Counted from the first letter of the stretch, positions 1-7,020 are shown. The stretch: DNA of 9,154 nucleotides from JARRQB01 sp965368585 (GCA_965368585.1 CBDUNM010000190.1:1-9154), one strand, 5' to 3'. Notes: generated from the letters alone by a model not told the origin. Program-made: numbers and translations.

Positions 1-4
1 TCGG

Positions 5-30
5 CCAATAGTAAGTAAGGTAACTATTGG
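5..30. repeat. 8-bp inverted repeat with 10-nt spacer
   Basis: CCAATAGT (5-12) and ACTATTGG (23-30) are perfect inverted arms around a 10-nt spacer. No T run follows on either strand, so this is not a convincing intrinsic terminator. It could be an operator for a gene outside the left edge or an mRNA hairpin. Its function is unknown. Confidence 0.4.
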
Positions 31-68
31 AATATTTGATGTTTTGATCTCGGTCAGGCGGCCATCAC

Positions 69-90
69 AAATGTGACGGATTGATGACAA
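69..90 (-). promoter_or_regulatory. Candidate Pho box (PhoB binding site)
   Basis: Read on the minus strand, the site has two 11-nt units, TTGTCATCAAT (90 to 80) and CCGTCACATTT (79 to 69). The E. coli PhoB box is built of 11-bp direct repeats containing CTGTCAT or CTGTCAC. Each unit here matches that heptamer at six of seven positions. The orientation would serve a minus-strand gene beyond the left edge. No clear -10 element is seen at the usual distance, so this is a motif call only. Confidence 0.4.
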
Positions 91-118
91 CCGTCTTCGC
101 TTTCGGACGAAGTGTTGT
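87..118. repeat. Nested inverted repeat downstream of the 159-608 gene
   Basis: ACAAC (87-91) and CTTCG (95-99) pair with CGAAG (108-112) and GTTGT (114-118), giving an interrupted 10-bp stem with an 8-nt loop. It lies 40 nt past the stop codon of the minus-strand gene ending at 159. It could end or stabilise that transcript. There is no U tract, so it is not a classical intrinsic terminator. It touches the Pho-like repeat at 69-90. Confidence 0.3.
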
Positions 119-158
119 GAGCGATCAACTCTTTGAATGACGACTGCCCACCCACAGC

Positions 159-608
159 TTAAAGCCTTTCGAACATTTCACCCAGCCGTTCTCCGTGGCG
201 CTGGTAACGCTGAATCGATTGATCGTAGGCGACCCGATCCGTCCTCGATTGGGTTTCGTCGTAGGGTTCGATGCCCTTACTTTCCCGTTCCCGGCGCTGG
301 CAGATGGCGACCAGTTGCCGCATGGCGCCCGCCAGGGCCTGGACATACTCGTTCATAGCAGCCAGAAATTCCCGATCGAAGGTCGACGACCGGTCGATCT
401 CTTTGCGGACACGAATCGAGTCGCCGATCTCTCCGAGTTCATCGACCAGCCGCATTAAATTATCCTTATATTCTGAATATGGTGGGCACTGTTGCGTCAA
501 CTGCGACTTGACCCGGGCGAGAGACAGCGAGAACAGGGCGGCGTGGATGTCGGCGTAGTTTGCATGTATGCCCGAAACCCGATGGGCCAATGTGATTAGA
601 CTGACCAT
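159..608 (-). CDS. Helical hypothetical protein, 149 aa
   Basis: I do not recognise this family. The ATG at 608 is preceded by AAGG and GGAAG purine stretches that could serve as a ribosome binding site. The product is soluble, has no membrane segment or signal peptide, and is predicted mostly alpha-helical. A first helical part covers about residues 1-40. A charged middle with a D-E-L-G-E-I-G-D stretch follows (about 56-63). The C-terminal third is rich in Arg, Glu and Gln and ends in an amphipathic helix. The central and C-terminal helices could form a four-helix bundle, but that is a guess. The gene is divergent from the HAMP receptor at 880, with 271 bp between them, so the two may share a control region. 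The overlapping frames on the plus strand look like shadows because their composition is not protein-like. Confidence 0.65.
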   Translation of the reverse strand: MVSLITLAHRVSGIHANYADIHAALFSLSLARVKSQLTQQCPPYSEYKDNLMRLVDELGEIGDSIRVRKEIDRSSTFDREFLAAMNEYVQALAGAMRQLVAICQRRERESKGIEPYDETQSRTDRVAYDQSIQRYQRHGERLGEMFERL

Positions 609-879
609 GACTTCCAGCCTTGAACGGCGGTGGTTGATTCTGCCAAGTTTGATCGGGACGAGGCGGGGGTTGCATCGCCGCCATCGGTCATCGAAACCCG
701 TTTATCGCCACCGTGCAATTTTAGACCCTGAATGCGCCATGGCGAAGTTAAATTCACGGGCTGACTGACGACGGCCAAAACGCATGAACATATTTGCCGT
801 ATCGATTGGTGTTCCCCGACTCAGATGGTACTTTGCATCGAACCTTTCGCACGTTGGTTGTCCGGCTGGAGCGAACCGT

Positions 880-2583
880 ATGGGCAAGCTGTTCAGAAGA
901 TTGCGTATTGGCGAGAAGATCGGGTTCGGCTTCGGTCTCGTGGGTCTGCTGTTTCTGGGTGTTATCTGGCAGTATCACGGCACCTTGACGCAAGCGCTGC
1001 AAGACTACAATACGCTGCAAGACGTCTATGGGGCGCGCAAAGCGCAAGCCCAAGCGGTTGAGACACATATGCTGGAGGCACAGCGGTTCGAGAAGGACTT
1101 CGTTCTAACGCGCGATGAGCGGTTCGCTGCCGACGTGTTCCGCCACCTGGAGAAAGCGCAGGCGGCGGCGGTCCGGATGGCCGCCGGTGACGAGCGGTCG
1201 GCGCGCACGGCAGCGCAGCTGACGGAATTGTTGACCGACTTCGGCCAGCGCTTCCAGGCTGTCGTCGACGCGTGGCGGATCAAGGGACTGGACCATAACA
1301 GCGGTTTGCAGGGTGCGTTTCGCAACGCCGTCCACGAGCTGGAAGACATGGCGGAACGCTTCAAGGTGGACCGCCTGTACCTGCTGCTGTTGCAGATCCG
1401 ACGCGGCGAGAAAGACCTGGGTTTACGGCGCGAAGCGCTCTATCGGGACCGAGTACTCGCCCTGATTCAGGATTTCAGTGACGCAGTAGCCGCTTCCCAT
1501 CTCGAGCAGGGTCTGCAGGCACGCCTGTTCCACGAAATACAGGTCTATCGAGAAACTTTCGGCGCCTATGCACGGGAGGTGCTGGCCAATAACCCGCTCA
1601 ACGGCGGCAAGGGTCCTTTTCGCCAGGCGGCACACCGCATCGAAGAACTTCTCAACGCCCACTATGTGCCGGAACTCGGAGAACGGATTCTGCAGGTGAG
1701 GCGTCGCGAGAAAGACTACCTGCTGCGCTACGACGACCAGTACGTGGACATGGCGCTCGGACAGCTCGGCGAAATCGAGTCCCAGGTCAAGGCCGCGACC
1801 ATCGCCGATCGGGATAAGACGCGATTCCTGGACTTGTCGAAAAACTATCGCCGCGATTTCCTGGCGCTGGTGGAACAGAACGGGCATATCGGCCAGTTGA
1901 ACGATGCCATGCGGGCAGCGGTTACGAAGATCGAGGACCTGGTTCGACAGAACGTCGAAAACGCCAATCTTGCCATGGATGCCACGCGCGCTGGGGTCGA
2001 CGTGACCACCGACCGCAACGAGCGCATGATCCTGTGGATCGTTATCGTGGCGACTGTGTTGGGAATCCTGTTTGCTTTCGCCATCACATTGCCGATCGTG
2101 CGTCCCTTGCGCGCGATGGCGGGACTACTGGACCGTTTGGCGACGGAAGAGCCGGCCGAGCGCATACCTTATTTCCCCGGCGGTAGAGATGAGGTCAATG
2201 AGATGGCCGGCTCGGTCAACACCATGGCGGATCATAAAGCCGGCTTTATCGCGTGGTGGAGGAATGCCATGCGTGAGTCGGCCGCCTGTGAGCGCCTGGA
2301 GTCTCTATTAGAGGAAGTGGGCGCTACGCAAGAACTCGAGGCAGCGAAACGCGAACTCCGACAGGCGCTGCAGGCGCGCAAGAAACTGCTGTGGGAGCAG
2401 TATCACAAGGTCCATCAACTCAACGGCTGGATCGTCGAGCGCGCGGAGTCGTTGCTTGACGACTCACCGTCGCAGCGCGCCGAAATCGCCCTCAACACGA
2501 TCCGCTATTCCGCCAAATCGGTACAGACGATCCTGGAGACCGCAGCCTTCCCGGAGCGTGCGAACCGTCGATCTGACGACTGA
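880..2583 (+). CDS. HAMP-domain membrane sensor protein without recognisable output domain, 567 aa
   Basis: The start chosen is the ATG at 880, because GGAG (868-871) sits 8 nt upstream and the protein then begins with a basic stretch and TM1 (about residues 14-32). An in-frame start at 784 would add 32 residues with no ribosome binding site and no membrane-like character. Residues 33-380 form a long helical periplasmic domain. Three similar motifs occur in it: F-E-K-D-F near 70-74, R-R-G-E-K-D near 174-179 and R-R-R-E-K-D-Y near 274-280. They are roughly 100 residues apart and resemble the helical-bimodular sensor modules of some chemoreceptors. TM2 is about 383-408 and a HAMP domain follows (about 403-455, with P-I-V-R-P-L and D-E-V-N-E-M). 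The last 110 residues are coiled and charged. They lack the chemotaxis hairpin tip, an H-box with ATPase, and GGDEF or EAL motifs. The ligand is unknown. The protein may signal through a partner or be a C-terminally truncated receptor. Confidence 0.88.
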   Translation: MGKLFRRLRIGEKIGFGFGLVGLLFLGVIWQYHGTLTQALQDYNTLQDVYGARKAQAQAVETHMLEAQRFEKDFVLTRDERFAADVFRHLEKAQAAAVRMAAGDERSARTAAQLTELLTDFGQRFQAVVDAWRIKGLDHNSGLQGAFRNAVHELEDMAERFKVDRLYLLLLQIRRGEKDLGLRREALYRDRVLALIQDFSDAVAASHLEQGLQARLFHEIQVYRETFGAYAREVLANNPLNGGKGPFRQAAHRIEELLNAHYVPELGERILQVRRREKDYLLRYDDQYVDMALGQLGEIESQVKAATIADRDKTRFLDLSKNYRRDFLALVEQNGHIGQLNDAMRAAVTKIEDLVRQNVENANLAMDATRAGVDVTTDRNERMILWIVIVATVLGILFAFAITLPIVRPLRAMAGLLDRLATEEPAERIPYFPGGRDEVNEMAGSVNTMADHKAGFIAWWRNAMRESAACERLESLLEEVGATQELEAAKRELRQALQARKKLLWEQYHKVHQLNGWIVERAESLLDDSPSQRAEIALNTIRYSAKSVQTILETAAFPERANRRSDD

Positions 2584-2617
2584 TAAGCGACATATATATT
2601 AAATAATGTCGTTTATC
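2582..2617 (+). repeat. 12-bp hairpin at the 3' end of the receptor gene
   Basis: GATAAGCGACAT (2582-2593) pairs with ATGTCGTTTATC (2606-2617) around an AT-only 12-nt loop. In RNA the single non-Watson-Crick position is a G-U pair. The stem begins inside the receptor stop codon. There is no T tract after it, so it is better read as an mRNA 3'-end structure or a Rho-associated stabiliser than as a strong intrinsic terminator. Confidence 0.5.
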
Positions 2618-2913
2618 GATTGCCGATGCGAAGTGCCTTCAGTTTAACGTTTTTTTGTTCGGGTGCCGTAATATTCGGCCCGCCGCTTTTCGTTGTAGCT
2701 GGAGTTTCCTTTACAACTAAGTTTAGTTTGACTGGGGTCAAGTCAATAGGTAATTTGGTCGCTAATGGATTGGAGGAATGATAGTTCCCCAACCATTGGC
2801 GGGGTACACTTCCGGCGCGGGCGCGAATGTGTATCAGGGACAATATCGAATAAGAATGGACTCTCACTTACCGTTATAGCCGTGCTGTCCAGCATCTTTT
2901 CACGACGAACCAT
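2618..2913. other. Noncoding spacer between receptor and phosphatase genes
   Basis: No coding frame here looks protein-like. It is locally AT-rich, with a run of seven T near 2650. It holds a small inverted repeat (GTTGTA and TACAAC around 2692-2717) and the promoter-like element at 2728-2756. The minus-strand frames that cross into 2743-3288 are shadows of the phosphatase gene. The phrase GGGGTCAAGTC near 2734-2744 resembles sequence sometimes seen at ends of REP/IS200-type elements, but no matching second end or transposase is present. Confidence 0.5.
2728..2756 (+). promoter_or_regulatory. Candidate sigma-70 promoter overlapped by inverted repeat
   Basis: TTGACT (2728-2733) matches the -35 consensus at five of six positions. 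It is followed after exactly 17 nt by TAATTT (2751-2756), a weak -10. The -35 is also the left arm of a perfect inverted repeat, TTGACT-N7-AGTCAA (right arm 2741-2746), so a repressor bound there would block the promoter. It would drive the phosphatase gene with a leader of about 165 nt. The weak -10 keeps confidence low. Confidence 0.35.
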
Positions 2914-2925
2914 GTGAGAGCTGTC

Positions 2926-3663
2926 ATGCGAGTAATTGTTGTTCGCCACTACAAGACCGTCAACAACGTCGAGCGGCGGATCATGGGCTGGGGTGACGCG
3001 CCTCCCGCGCAAGATTGGGAAGACGACCTGCTGGTGGTCGACGACACCATTCGCCGCCTTGGGATTCATGTCGACGCTTATTATTCCAGTGCGCTGGGAC
3101 GGGCCCGAGAAACCGCCCGCTACTACGCCGGCAAGCGAGGGACGGCGCAATTCCATGCCGTGGCTGAACTCAACGAGGTGAATTACGGCGAGCTGTGTCA
3201 GCGGCCCAAGCGCTGGGTAGCGGAGCACTACCGGGAATATAAAACCGATCCGGATTTTGTCTTTCCCCACGGCGAGAGCTTTCGCCAAATGCAGCAGCGC
3301 AGCGTGGATTTCGTCCTGTCATTGCAGCGACTGCATGGGAACGATACGGTGCTGCTGGTCGCACACGCAGGAGTAATTCGCGGCCTGATCTGTCACTTTC
3401 TCGGACTTCGCTACAAGCCGAACTTGAAAAGAAACGTCTCGCATCGCTATATCGGTGAATTTAACATCGAACACGATGAGTGTACCCGCTACGATGAGTT
3501 GGGCAAACCTTCGGGTTTCGTCAAGGGCGGCGTGGTGAAACTCCCTTTTCGCCAAAGAAACGCCGTCGCGCCCGTTCCGATTCCGGGGATTAAAGGCATC
3601 GCTGCGATAGATCGTGTCCTTACTCCGGCCGAGGAACCGGCGAAACCCCATCTCGGCGGCTGA
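2926..3663 (+). CDS. Histidine phosphatase superfamily (phosphoglycerate mutase-like) protein, 245 aa
   Basis: This is a member of the histidine phosphatase superfamily (branch 1, phosphoglycerate mutase/PhoE/CobC-like), whose enzymes hydrolyse phosphomonoesters through a phosphohistidine. Near the N-terminus is V-V-R-H-Y-K-T, with the nucleophile at His8; the usual glycine after RH is tyrosine. S-S-A-L-G-R-A-R-E-T-A follows near 50-60 (substrate-binding Arg). L-N-E-V-N-Y-G-E places the likely acid at Glu84. H-G-E-S lies near 113 and A-H-A-G-V-I-R-G supplies the second catalytic His at 147. The core ends near residue 165. About 80 further residues, basic and proline-rich towards the end, are unusual for the family. 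The ATG at 2926 is preferred over the in-frame GTG at 2914 because GAGAG lies just upstream of it. The substrate cannot be told from sequence. The gene stands alone and converges on the 3735-4025 gene. Confidence 0.9.
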   Translation: MRVIVVRHYKTVNNVERRIMGWGDAPPAQDWEDDLLVVDDTIRRLGIHVDAYYSSALGRARETARYYAGKRGTAQFHAVAELNEVNYGELCQRPKRWVAEHYREYKTDPDFVFPHGESFRQMQQRSVDFVLSLQRLHGNDTVLLVAHAGVIRGLICHFLGLRYKPNLKRNVSHRYIGEFNIEHDECTRYDELGKPSGFVKGGVVKLPFRQRNAVAPVPIPGIKGIAAIDRVLTPAEEPAKPHLGG

Positions 3664-3734
3664 AGCCTCCGGCGTCGGGAACATTACATTTCATCGGCAT
3701 CCCTGGTAGCGAGTGGGCACTGGCCGGAGACGGC

Positions 3735-4025
3735 TCAGTTGGAATCCTGGGCCCGCTTGGCGTTTTCAAGCGCCTGATCCGTAATCTGCCTGTAAAATGT
3801 CGCCAGTCTCCCGTACAACGCATGATATTTCGGGTATTTGCTTACCATCGATGTGACGTGCTGGGCCTCGCCGATGACTCTGGTAAGATACGCCGCGCTC
3901 CATTCGTCGAGCGCATCACCCCGGTCTAGCGTTTCCTTGATCTCCATGATTCTCGGCAACCGGTACTTATGCAGCCGGTTCATCACGGCGGTAATCGCCC
4001 CCGCGCCCTTTTCAGTCACGATCAT
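3735..4025 (-). CDS. Small conserved-looking helical protein, 96 aa
   Basis: The ATG at 4025 has GGGAG 7 nt upstream. The 96-residue product is soluble and predicted all-helical, with no cysteines, signal peptide or membrane segment. The pattern L-P-R-I-M-E-I-K-E-T-L-D-R-G-D (about 23-37), then an acidic or aromatic segment, then K-Y-H-A-L-Y-G-R-L and I-T-D-Q-A-L-E-N-A-K near the end, matches my memory of a small conserved hypothetical protein of proteobacteria. No function is known to me. The gene runs opposite to the phosphatase, with 71 bp between their stop codons. A consensus -10 (TATAAT) lies about 50 nt upstream of the start, so it is probably transcribed alone. Confidence 0.72.
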   Translation of the reverse strand: MIVTEKGAGAITAVMNRLHKYRLPRIMEIKETLDRGDALDEWSAAYLTRVIGEAQHVTSMVSKYPKYHALYGRLATFYRQITDQALENAKRAQDSN

Positions 4026-4075
4026 CCCGGGTCTCCCGCACAGGTAACGACAGAAATGTATTTACGTTGTATGTA

Positions 4076-4081
4076 ATTATA
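4076..4081 (-). promoter_or_regulatory. Candidate -10 element for the 3735-4025 gene
   Basis: The minus strand reads TATAAT exactly (4081 to 4076), about 50 nt before the ATG at 4025. A convincing -35 was not found at 16-18 nt upstream. The site could therefore depend on an activator or be chance in an AT-rich stretch. Confidence 0.35.
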
Positions 4082-4193
4082 GCCCCATGTTTTAGATCGT
4101 ACGCGTTGCGTCTAACTTAATTTTTTCGTGAATACCGTTCCTCTTTGGCGTGGGACGGGCCACGAGCTTTCAGTAGCGGTAGGCAACCGCGCT

Positions 4194-5462
4194 TCAGAGC
4201 CGCTCGACACGCACCTTGACAATGGCCCGTTCGGACACCTGATTGACGATGAATTTGTAGCCGGACTCGACCAGGAATTCATCCTGTTCCGGAATCCGTT
4301 TCAGCTTGGCCAGCAACAGCCCGCCCAGGGTATGAAATTCCGAGGTTGGCAGCGAAATACCCAATACTTCGTTCACCTCGGATACCGGCAGGCGCGAGTC
4401 CATCAGATAGACTTCCTTGGTGGCGTCCAATACCTCGAAGTCGCGACGTCGACGCGGCATGTACTCCTCGAAATCGTAGCCGACGTCGATCTCACCGACG
4501 ACCTCCTCGAGAATATCCTCGATTGTGATGATGCCGATCGCCGAACCGAATTCGTCGACCACGATGGCCATGTGGTCGTCGCGTCGCTGCAGAACGGGTA
4601 GCAGCTGATCAATGGTTTGATGGGGCGTAACGTAGTGCGCCGGTTTGATCAGATCGGGCAGGGGTTGCGTCGCCAGGTCGGGATCCATCAGGTCCCAGGT
4701 TGTGAGTGTGATAATCCCGACGACGTTGCTGACGTTGCGTTTGTACACCGGCAGCCGGTTGAAACCCAGACGCCGAACCAGGCGCATGGCTTCGTCGGTG
4801 CTTCTTTCATGGTTGATCGCAATGACCTCCGCCACCGGCACCATCGCCTCGCCGACCGTGGTATCGGCGAACCGGATTGCGCGCTTGATCCGAACCTGGT
4901 CGAACACGTCGACGTTGGTGCCGCGTTCGGCCATCTCCACGACCATACGAATCTGCTCACGGGTGATAAAGACATTCTGTTCGGTCTTGCCCCCGCCGAC
5001 CAGGCGGGCGGCGAGCCGGGCGATGCGCGAAAAAATGAAGATGACCGGATAGAACAGCATCGAAAAGAACCGCAGCGGAAACACCACGATCGAGGCGATG
5101 CTGTTCGACTTTTGTTGGAAGACGCTCTTGGGAACGATCTCGCCGAAGATGAGCAACAGGGGTGTAAAGACGATAAAGGCGTAGAGATCGCCCAGTTTTC
5201 CGAAGTACTCAATCATCAGCAAGGACCCGAGCGTGGTCAACGCGACAGTTGAGATGTTGGTGCCAACCAGCGTGGTGCCGAGCAGCAAGTCCGGTGTCTT
5301 GAACAGGTCCAGCACCAAAGCCGCGCCCTTGTTCCCCTGTTTGGACTTGTGATGGAGTTTCATTTTATCGGCGTTGACCAGGGCGATTTCGGATCCCGAA
5401 AAAAAACCCTTGAGCAATAACAGCGCCAGGATAGCGAGAGTAATCAGCACGGCTTCCATCAT
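4194..5462 (-). CDS. HlyC/CorC (CNNM) family membrane protein, 422 aa
   Basis: Domain order is that of the CNNM/CorC family. An N-terminal DUF21 transmembrane region covers about 1-150, with hydrophobic helices near 4-22, 58-84, 93-112 and 122-146. It holds the F-S-G-S-E (21-25), G-T-N-I-S-T (67-72) and G-E-I-V-P-K-S (107-113) signatures. A CBS pair follows (about 203-325), with V-V-D-E-F-G near 301-306 and a T-I-E-D-I-L-E-E-V-V-G-E-I signature at its end. The C-terminal CorC_HlyC domain is about 340-422. Family members are linked to Mg2+/Co2+ efflux or Mg2+ homeostasis and bind nucleotide through CBS; the ion here is unknown. It is the second gene of an operon. The ATG at 5462 has GAGGA 7 nt upstream, and that site overlaps the stop of the preceding gene. 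An ATG directly after it (5459) is an equally usable start. Length is normal. Confidence 0.93.
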   Translation of the reverse strand: MMEAVLITLAILALLLLKGFFSGSEIALVNADKMKLHHKSKQGNKGAALVLDLFKTPDLLLGTTLVGTNISTVALTTLGSLLMIEYFGKLGDLYAFIVFTPLLLIFGEIVPKSVFQQKSNSIASIVVFPLRFFSMLFYPVIFIFSRIARLAARLVGGGKTEQNVFITREQIRMVVEMAERGTNVDVFDQVRIKRAIRFADTTVGEAMVPVAEVIAINHERSTDEAMRLVRRLGFNRLPVYKRNVSNVVGIITLTTWDLMDPDLATQPLPDLIKPAHYVTPHQTIDQLLPVLQRRDDHMAIVVDEFGSAIGIITIEDILEEVVGEIDVGYDFEEYMPRRRRDFEVLDATKEVYLMDSRLPVSEVNEVLGISLPTSEFHTLGGLLLAKLKRIPEQDEFLVESGYKFIVNQVSERAIVKVRVERL

Positions 5463-5475
5463 GGATTATTCCTCA
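5463..5475 (-). promoter_or_regulatory. Ribosome binding site overlapping upstream stop codon
   Basis: On the minus strand the stop codon TGA of the first CorC gene (5475 to 5473) forms part of TGAGGA, the Shine-Dalgarno sequence of the second. Ribosomes finishing the first gene thus arrive on the start site of the second, 10 bp on. This is the classic arrangement for translational coupling. Confidence 0.7.
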
Positions 5476-7020
5476 GCGAAAGGCTGTCTTGCCGTCATCC
5501 GAGTCACCTTCGGGCTCCCCGGTCGCAGCCGTTGATTCGGTGTCGATGGCCGAGGGGCTTTCCTCCGCCACGTAAATTTCTTCGCGATCGGCGGCATCGT
5601 CTTCCTCAAGAGGGACGCCGCCGGATTCATCCGGGCCCGTCGCGGGCGAATCGCTGTCGAGCGATTCGTCGTCAACAGCCTGGCCCCGCGCCACCCGGAC
5701 TTTTGAGATGCGGTGTTCTTTCATCTCGAGTATGGTGATGACGGTGCCCTCCACGTTCACCGTATCGCCCTCGTAGGGCAAGCGGTCGAGGTGCCGAAAG
5801 GCAACGCCGCCGATGGTCGTCATGCGGGGATCTTCGATGCCGAAATTGGTCAGGTTGTTGAAATCGTTGAGCTTCATGTCGCCGGGGACCTCGTAGACGT
5901 TTTCGTCGCGTTCCCGATACAGCTCCTCGCCCGTCACCAGCCCGGAGGTTTCGCCAAAGATGAAATTCAGCACGTCGCGCATGGTGACGAAGCCATCCAC
6001 GCCGCCGAATTCATTGAGTACGACCGCCGCGCGCGCATTGTTTTGCTGGAAGAAATCGAACATCTCGTCGACCTTCTTGGTCGGCGGCGCGACCACCGGG
6101 GGGCGCATGATGCCCTCGATGGTCAATGCGGCGAGGTCCCCGTCGCTCAAGACGATACGCAACACGTCCTCGGCGTGGAGAAAGCCGATCACGTTGTCGC
6201 GATGGATTCGGAACACCGGCACACGCGGGTGCTCGATCGCTCTGAAGGTCTCGATCAATTCCGGTAGCGGCCGGTCCGCGTTGAGAAACGCGGTGCGGGT
6301 CCGGGGAATCATTATCTCGACAATCTCGGTGTCGCCCGCCTCCAGCAGGTTGTAGATGAGGGCGCGCTCGGTGGCATTCAGCTCTCCTTCCTTCGCGACT
6401 TCCTCGACCAGACTCCTGAATTCGTCGATCTGCAGAATATTGTCAGCCTCGCGCTCCTCGCCCACCAGCAACGTGGTGATACGGTCGGCGATGCCCCGAA
6501 TCACCCAGCGCAGGGGCGCGATCACGCGGACCCACCAGCTCATCGGGTAGGCGACTATCCGGGTGCTGAAGCGCAGTGGGTTCGACACGGCGATGGTCTT
6601 GGGCGTGACCTCGCCGAACAGCAACAGCAGGGGTACCATGACCAGCAGGTTTATCCAACCCGCCTGGTCTTCGCCGTACAACGCCACCAGGATGCCGGTC
6701 ATGTTGGCAGCCGCGGCGATATTGACAAGTTCGTTGCCCGAAAGGATTGAGATGATCAACCGCCTCGGTTGATCCAGGAGTTCGTGGAGCGTTTCGGAGT
6801 GGCGGTTGCGCTCCTTGCGCAGTTTCTGCAGATCCAATCTCGACAGCGAGAACAGCGCCGTTTCCGAGCCGGAGAAGAAAGCGGAACACAGCAGCAACAG
6901 AACCTGCAGCCCCAGACGGAGGATCATGTCGGGTTCGCCAAGGCGCGCCGTGTCGATGGCGATGACCGTCTTGATGGAAAGCCAGAACTGGGTTATCTCT
7001 AACCAGAGACCTTCAAACAT
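5473..7020 (-). CDS. HlyC/CorC (CNNM) family membrane protein with acidic C-terminal tail, 515 aa
   Basis: This is a second, diverged CNNM/CorC paralogue. The N-terminus carries about 30 extra residues before the DUF21 region (about 30-190). DUF21 shows F-S-G-S-E (49-53), S-G-N-E-L-V-N (94-100) and F-G-E-V-T-P-K (135-141), with hydrophobic helices near 33-50, 86-114, 122-137 and 155-187. The CBS pair is about 232-358, opening with I-M-I-P-R-T-R, and holds L-N-E-F-G-G near 335-340. The CorC_HlyC domain is about 370-445. Residues 450-510 are a low-complexity Asp/Glu/Ser tail, longer than is usual. The ATG at 7020 is preceded by GGGA 7 nt upstream. Role: likely divalent-cation (Mg2+/Co2+) transport or homeostasis in the inner membrane, by family. 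Pairing with the next gene suggests the two may form a hetero-oligomer, which is inference. Confidence 0.93.
   Translation of the reverse strand: MFEGLWLEITQFWLSIKTVIAIDTARLGEPDMILRLGLQVLLLLCSAFFSGSETALFSLSRLDLQKLRKERNRHSETLHELLDQPRRLIISILSGNELVNIAAAANMTGILVALYGEDQAGWINLLVMVPLLLLFGEVTPKTIAVSNPLRFSTRIVAYPMSWWVRVIAPLRWVIRGIADRITTLLVGEEREADNILQIDEFRSLVEEVAKEGELNATERALIYNLLEAGDTEIVEIMIPRTRTAFLNADRPLPELIETFRAIEHPRVPVFRIHRDNVIGFLHAEDVLRIVLSDGDLAALTIEGIMRPPVVAPPTKKVDEMFDFFQQNNARAAVVLNEFGGVDGFVTMRDVLNFIFGETSGLVTGEELYRERDENVYEVPGDMKLNDFNNLTNFGIEDPRMTTIGGVAFRHLDRLPYEGDTVNVEGTVITILEMKEHRISKVRVARGQAVDDESLDSDSPATGPDESGGVPLEEDDAADREEIYVAEESPSAIDTESTAATGEPEGDSDDGKTAFR

Noticed and set aside
784..879. Upstream start of the receptor gene
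   Set aside because: The extra 32 residues have no ribosome binding site before them. The start at 880 has GGAG at proper distance and gives a normal TM1 N-terminus.
2250..2583. Histidine kinase dimerisation domain at the receptor C-terminus
   Set aside because: A Tyr-His-Lys-Val-His stretch is present, but there is no H-box pattern and no N, G1 or G2 ATPase boxes before the stop.
2728..2760. GGGGTCAAGTC phrase as a mobile-element end
   Set aside because: It is only a short resemblance to sequence near REP/IS200-type elements. There is no second end, target duplication or transposase fragment.
2743..3288. 181-codon minus-strand open frame over the phosphatase start
   Set aside because: It is antisense to the catalytic part of the phosphatase gene and has unconvincing composition.
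3654..3729. Terminator between the phosphatase and the 3735-4025 gene
   Set aside because: There is a short imperfect stem around the phosphatase stop (GGCGGC/GCCTCC) and a distant 7-bp inverted repeat (3667-3673 and 3723-3729). Neither has a T tract.
4617..5252. 211-codon plus-strand open frame opposite the second CorC gene
   Set aside because: It is antisense to a gene with unmistakable CorC motifs. Its translation is rich in Asp, Gly, His and Gln with no domain logic, a typical codon-bias shadow.
5713..6267. 184-codon plus-strand open frame opposite the first CorC gene
   Set aside because: It is an antisense shadow of the CBS region, with no ribosome binding site or recognisable motif.
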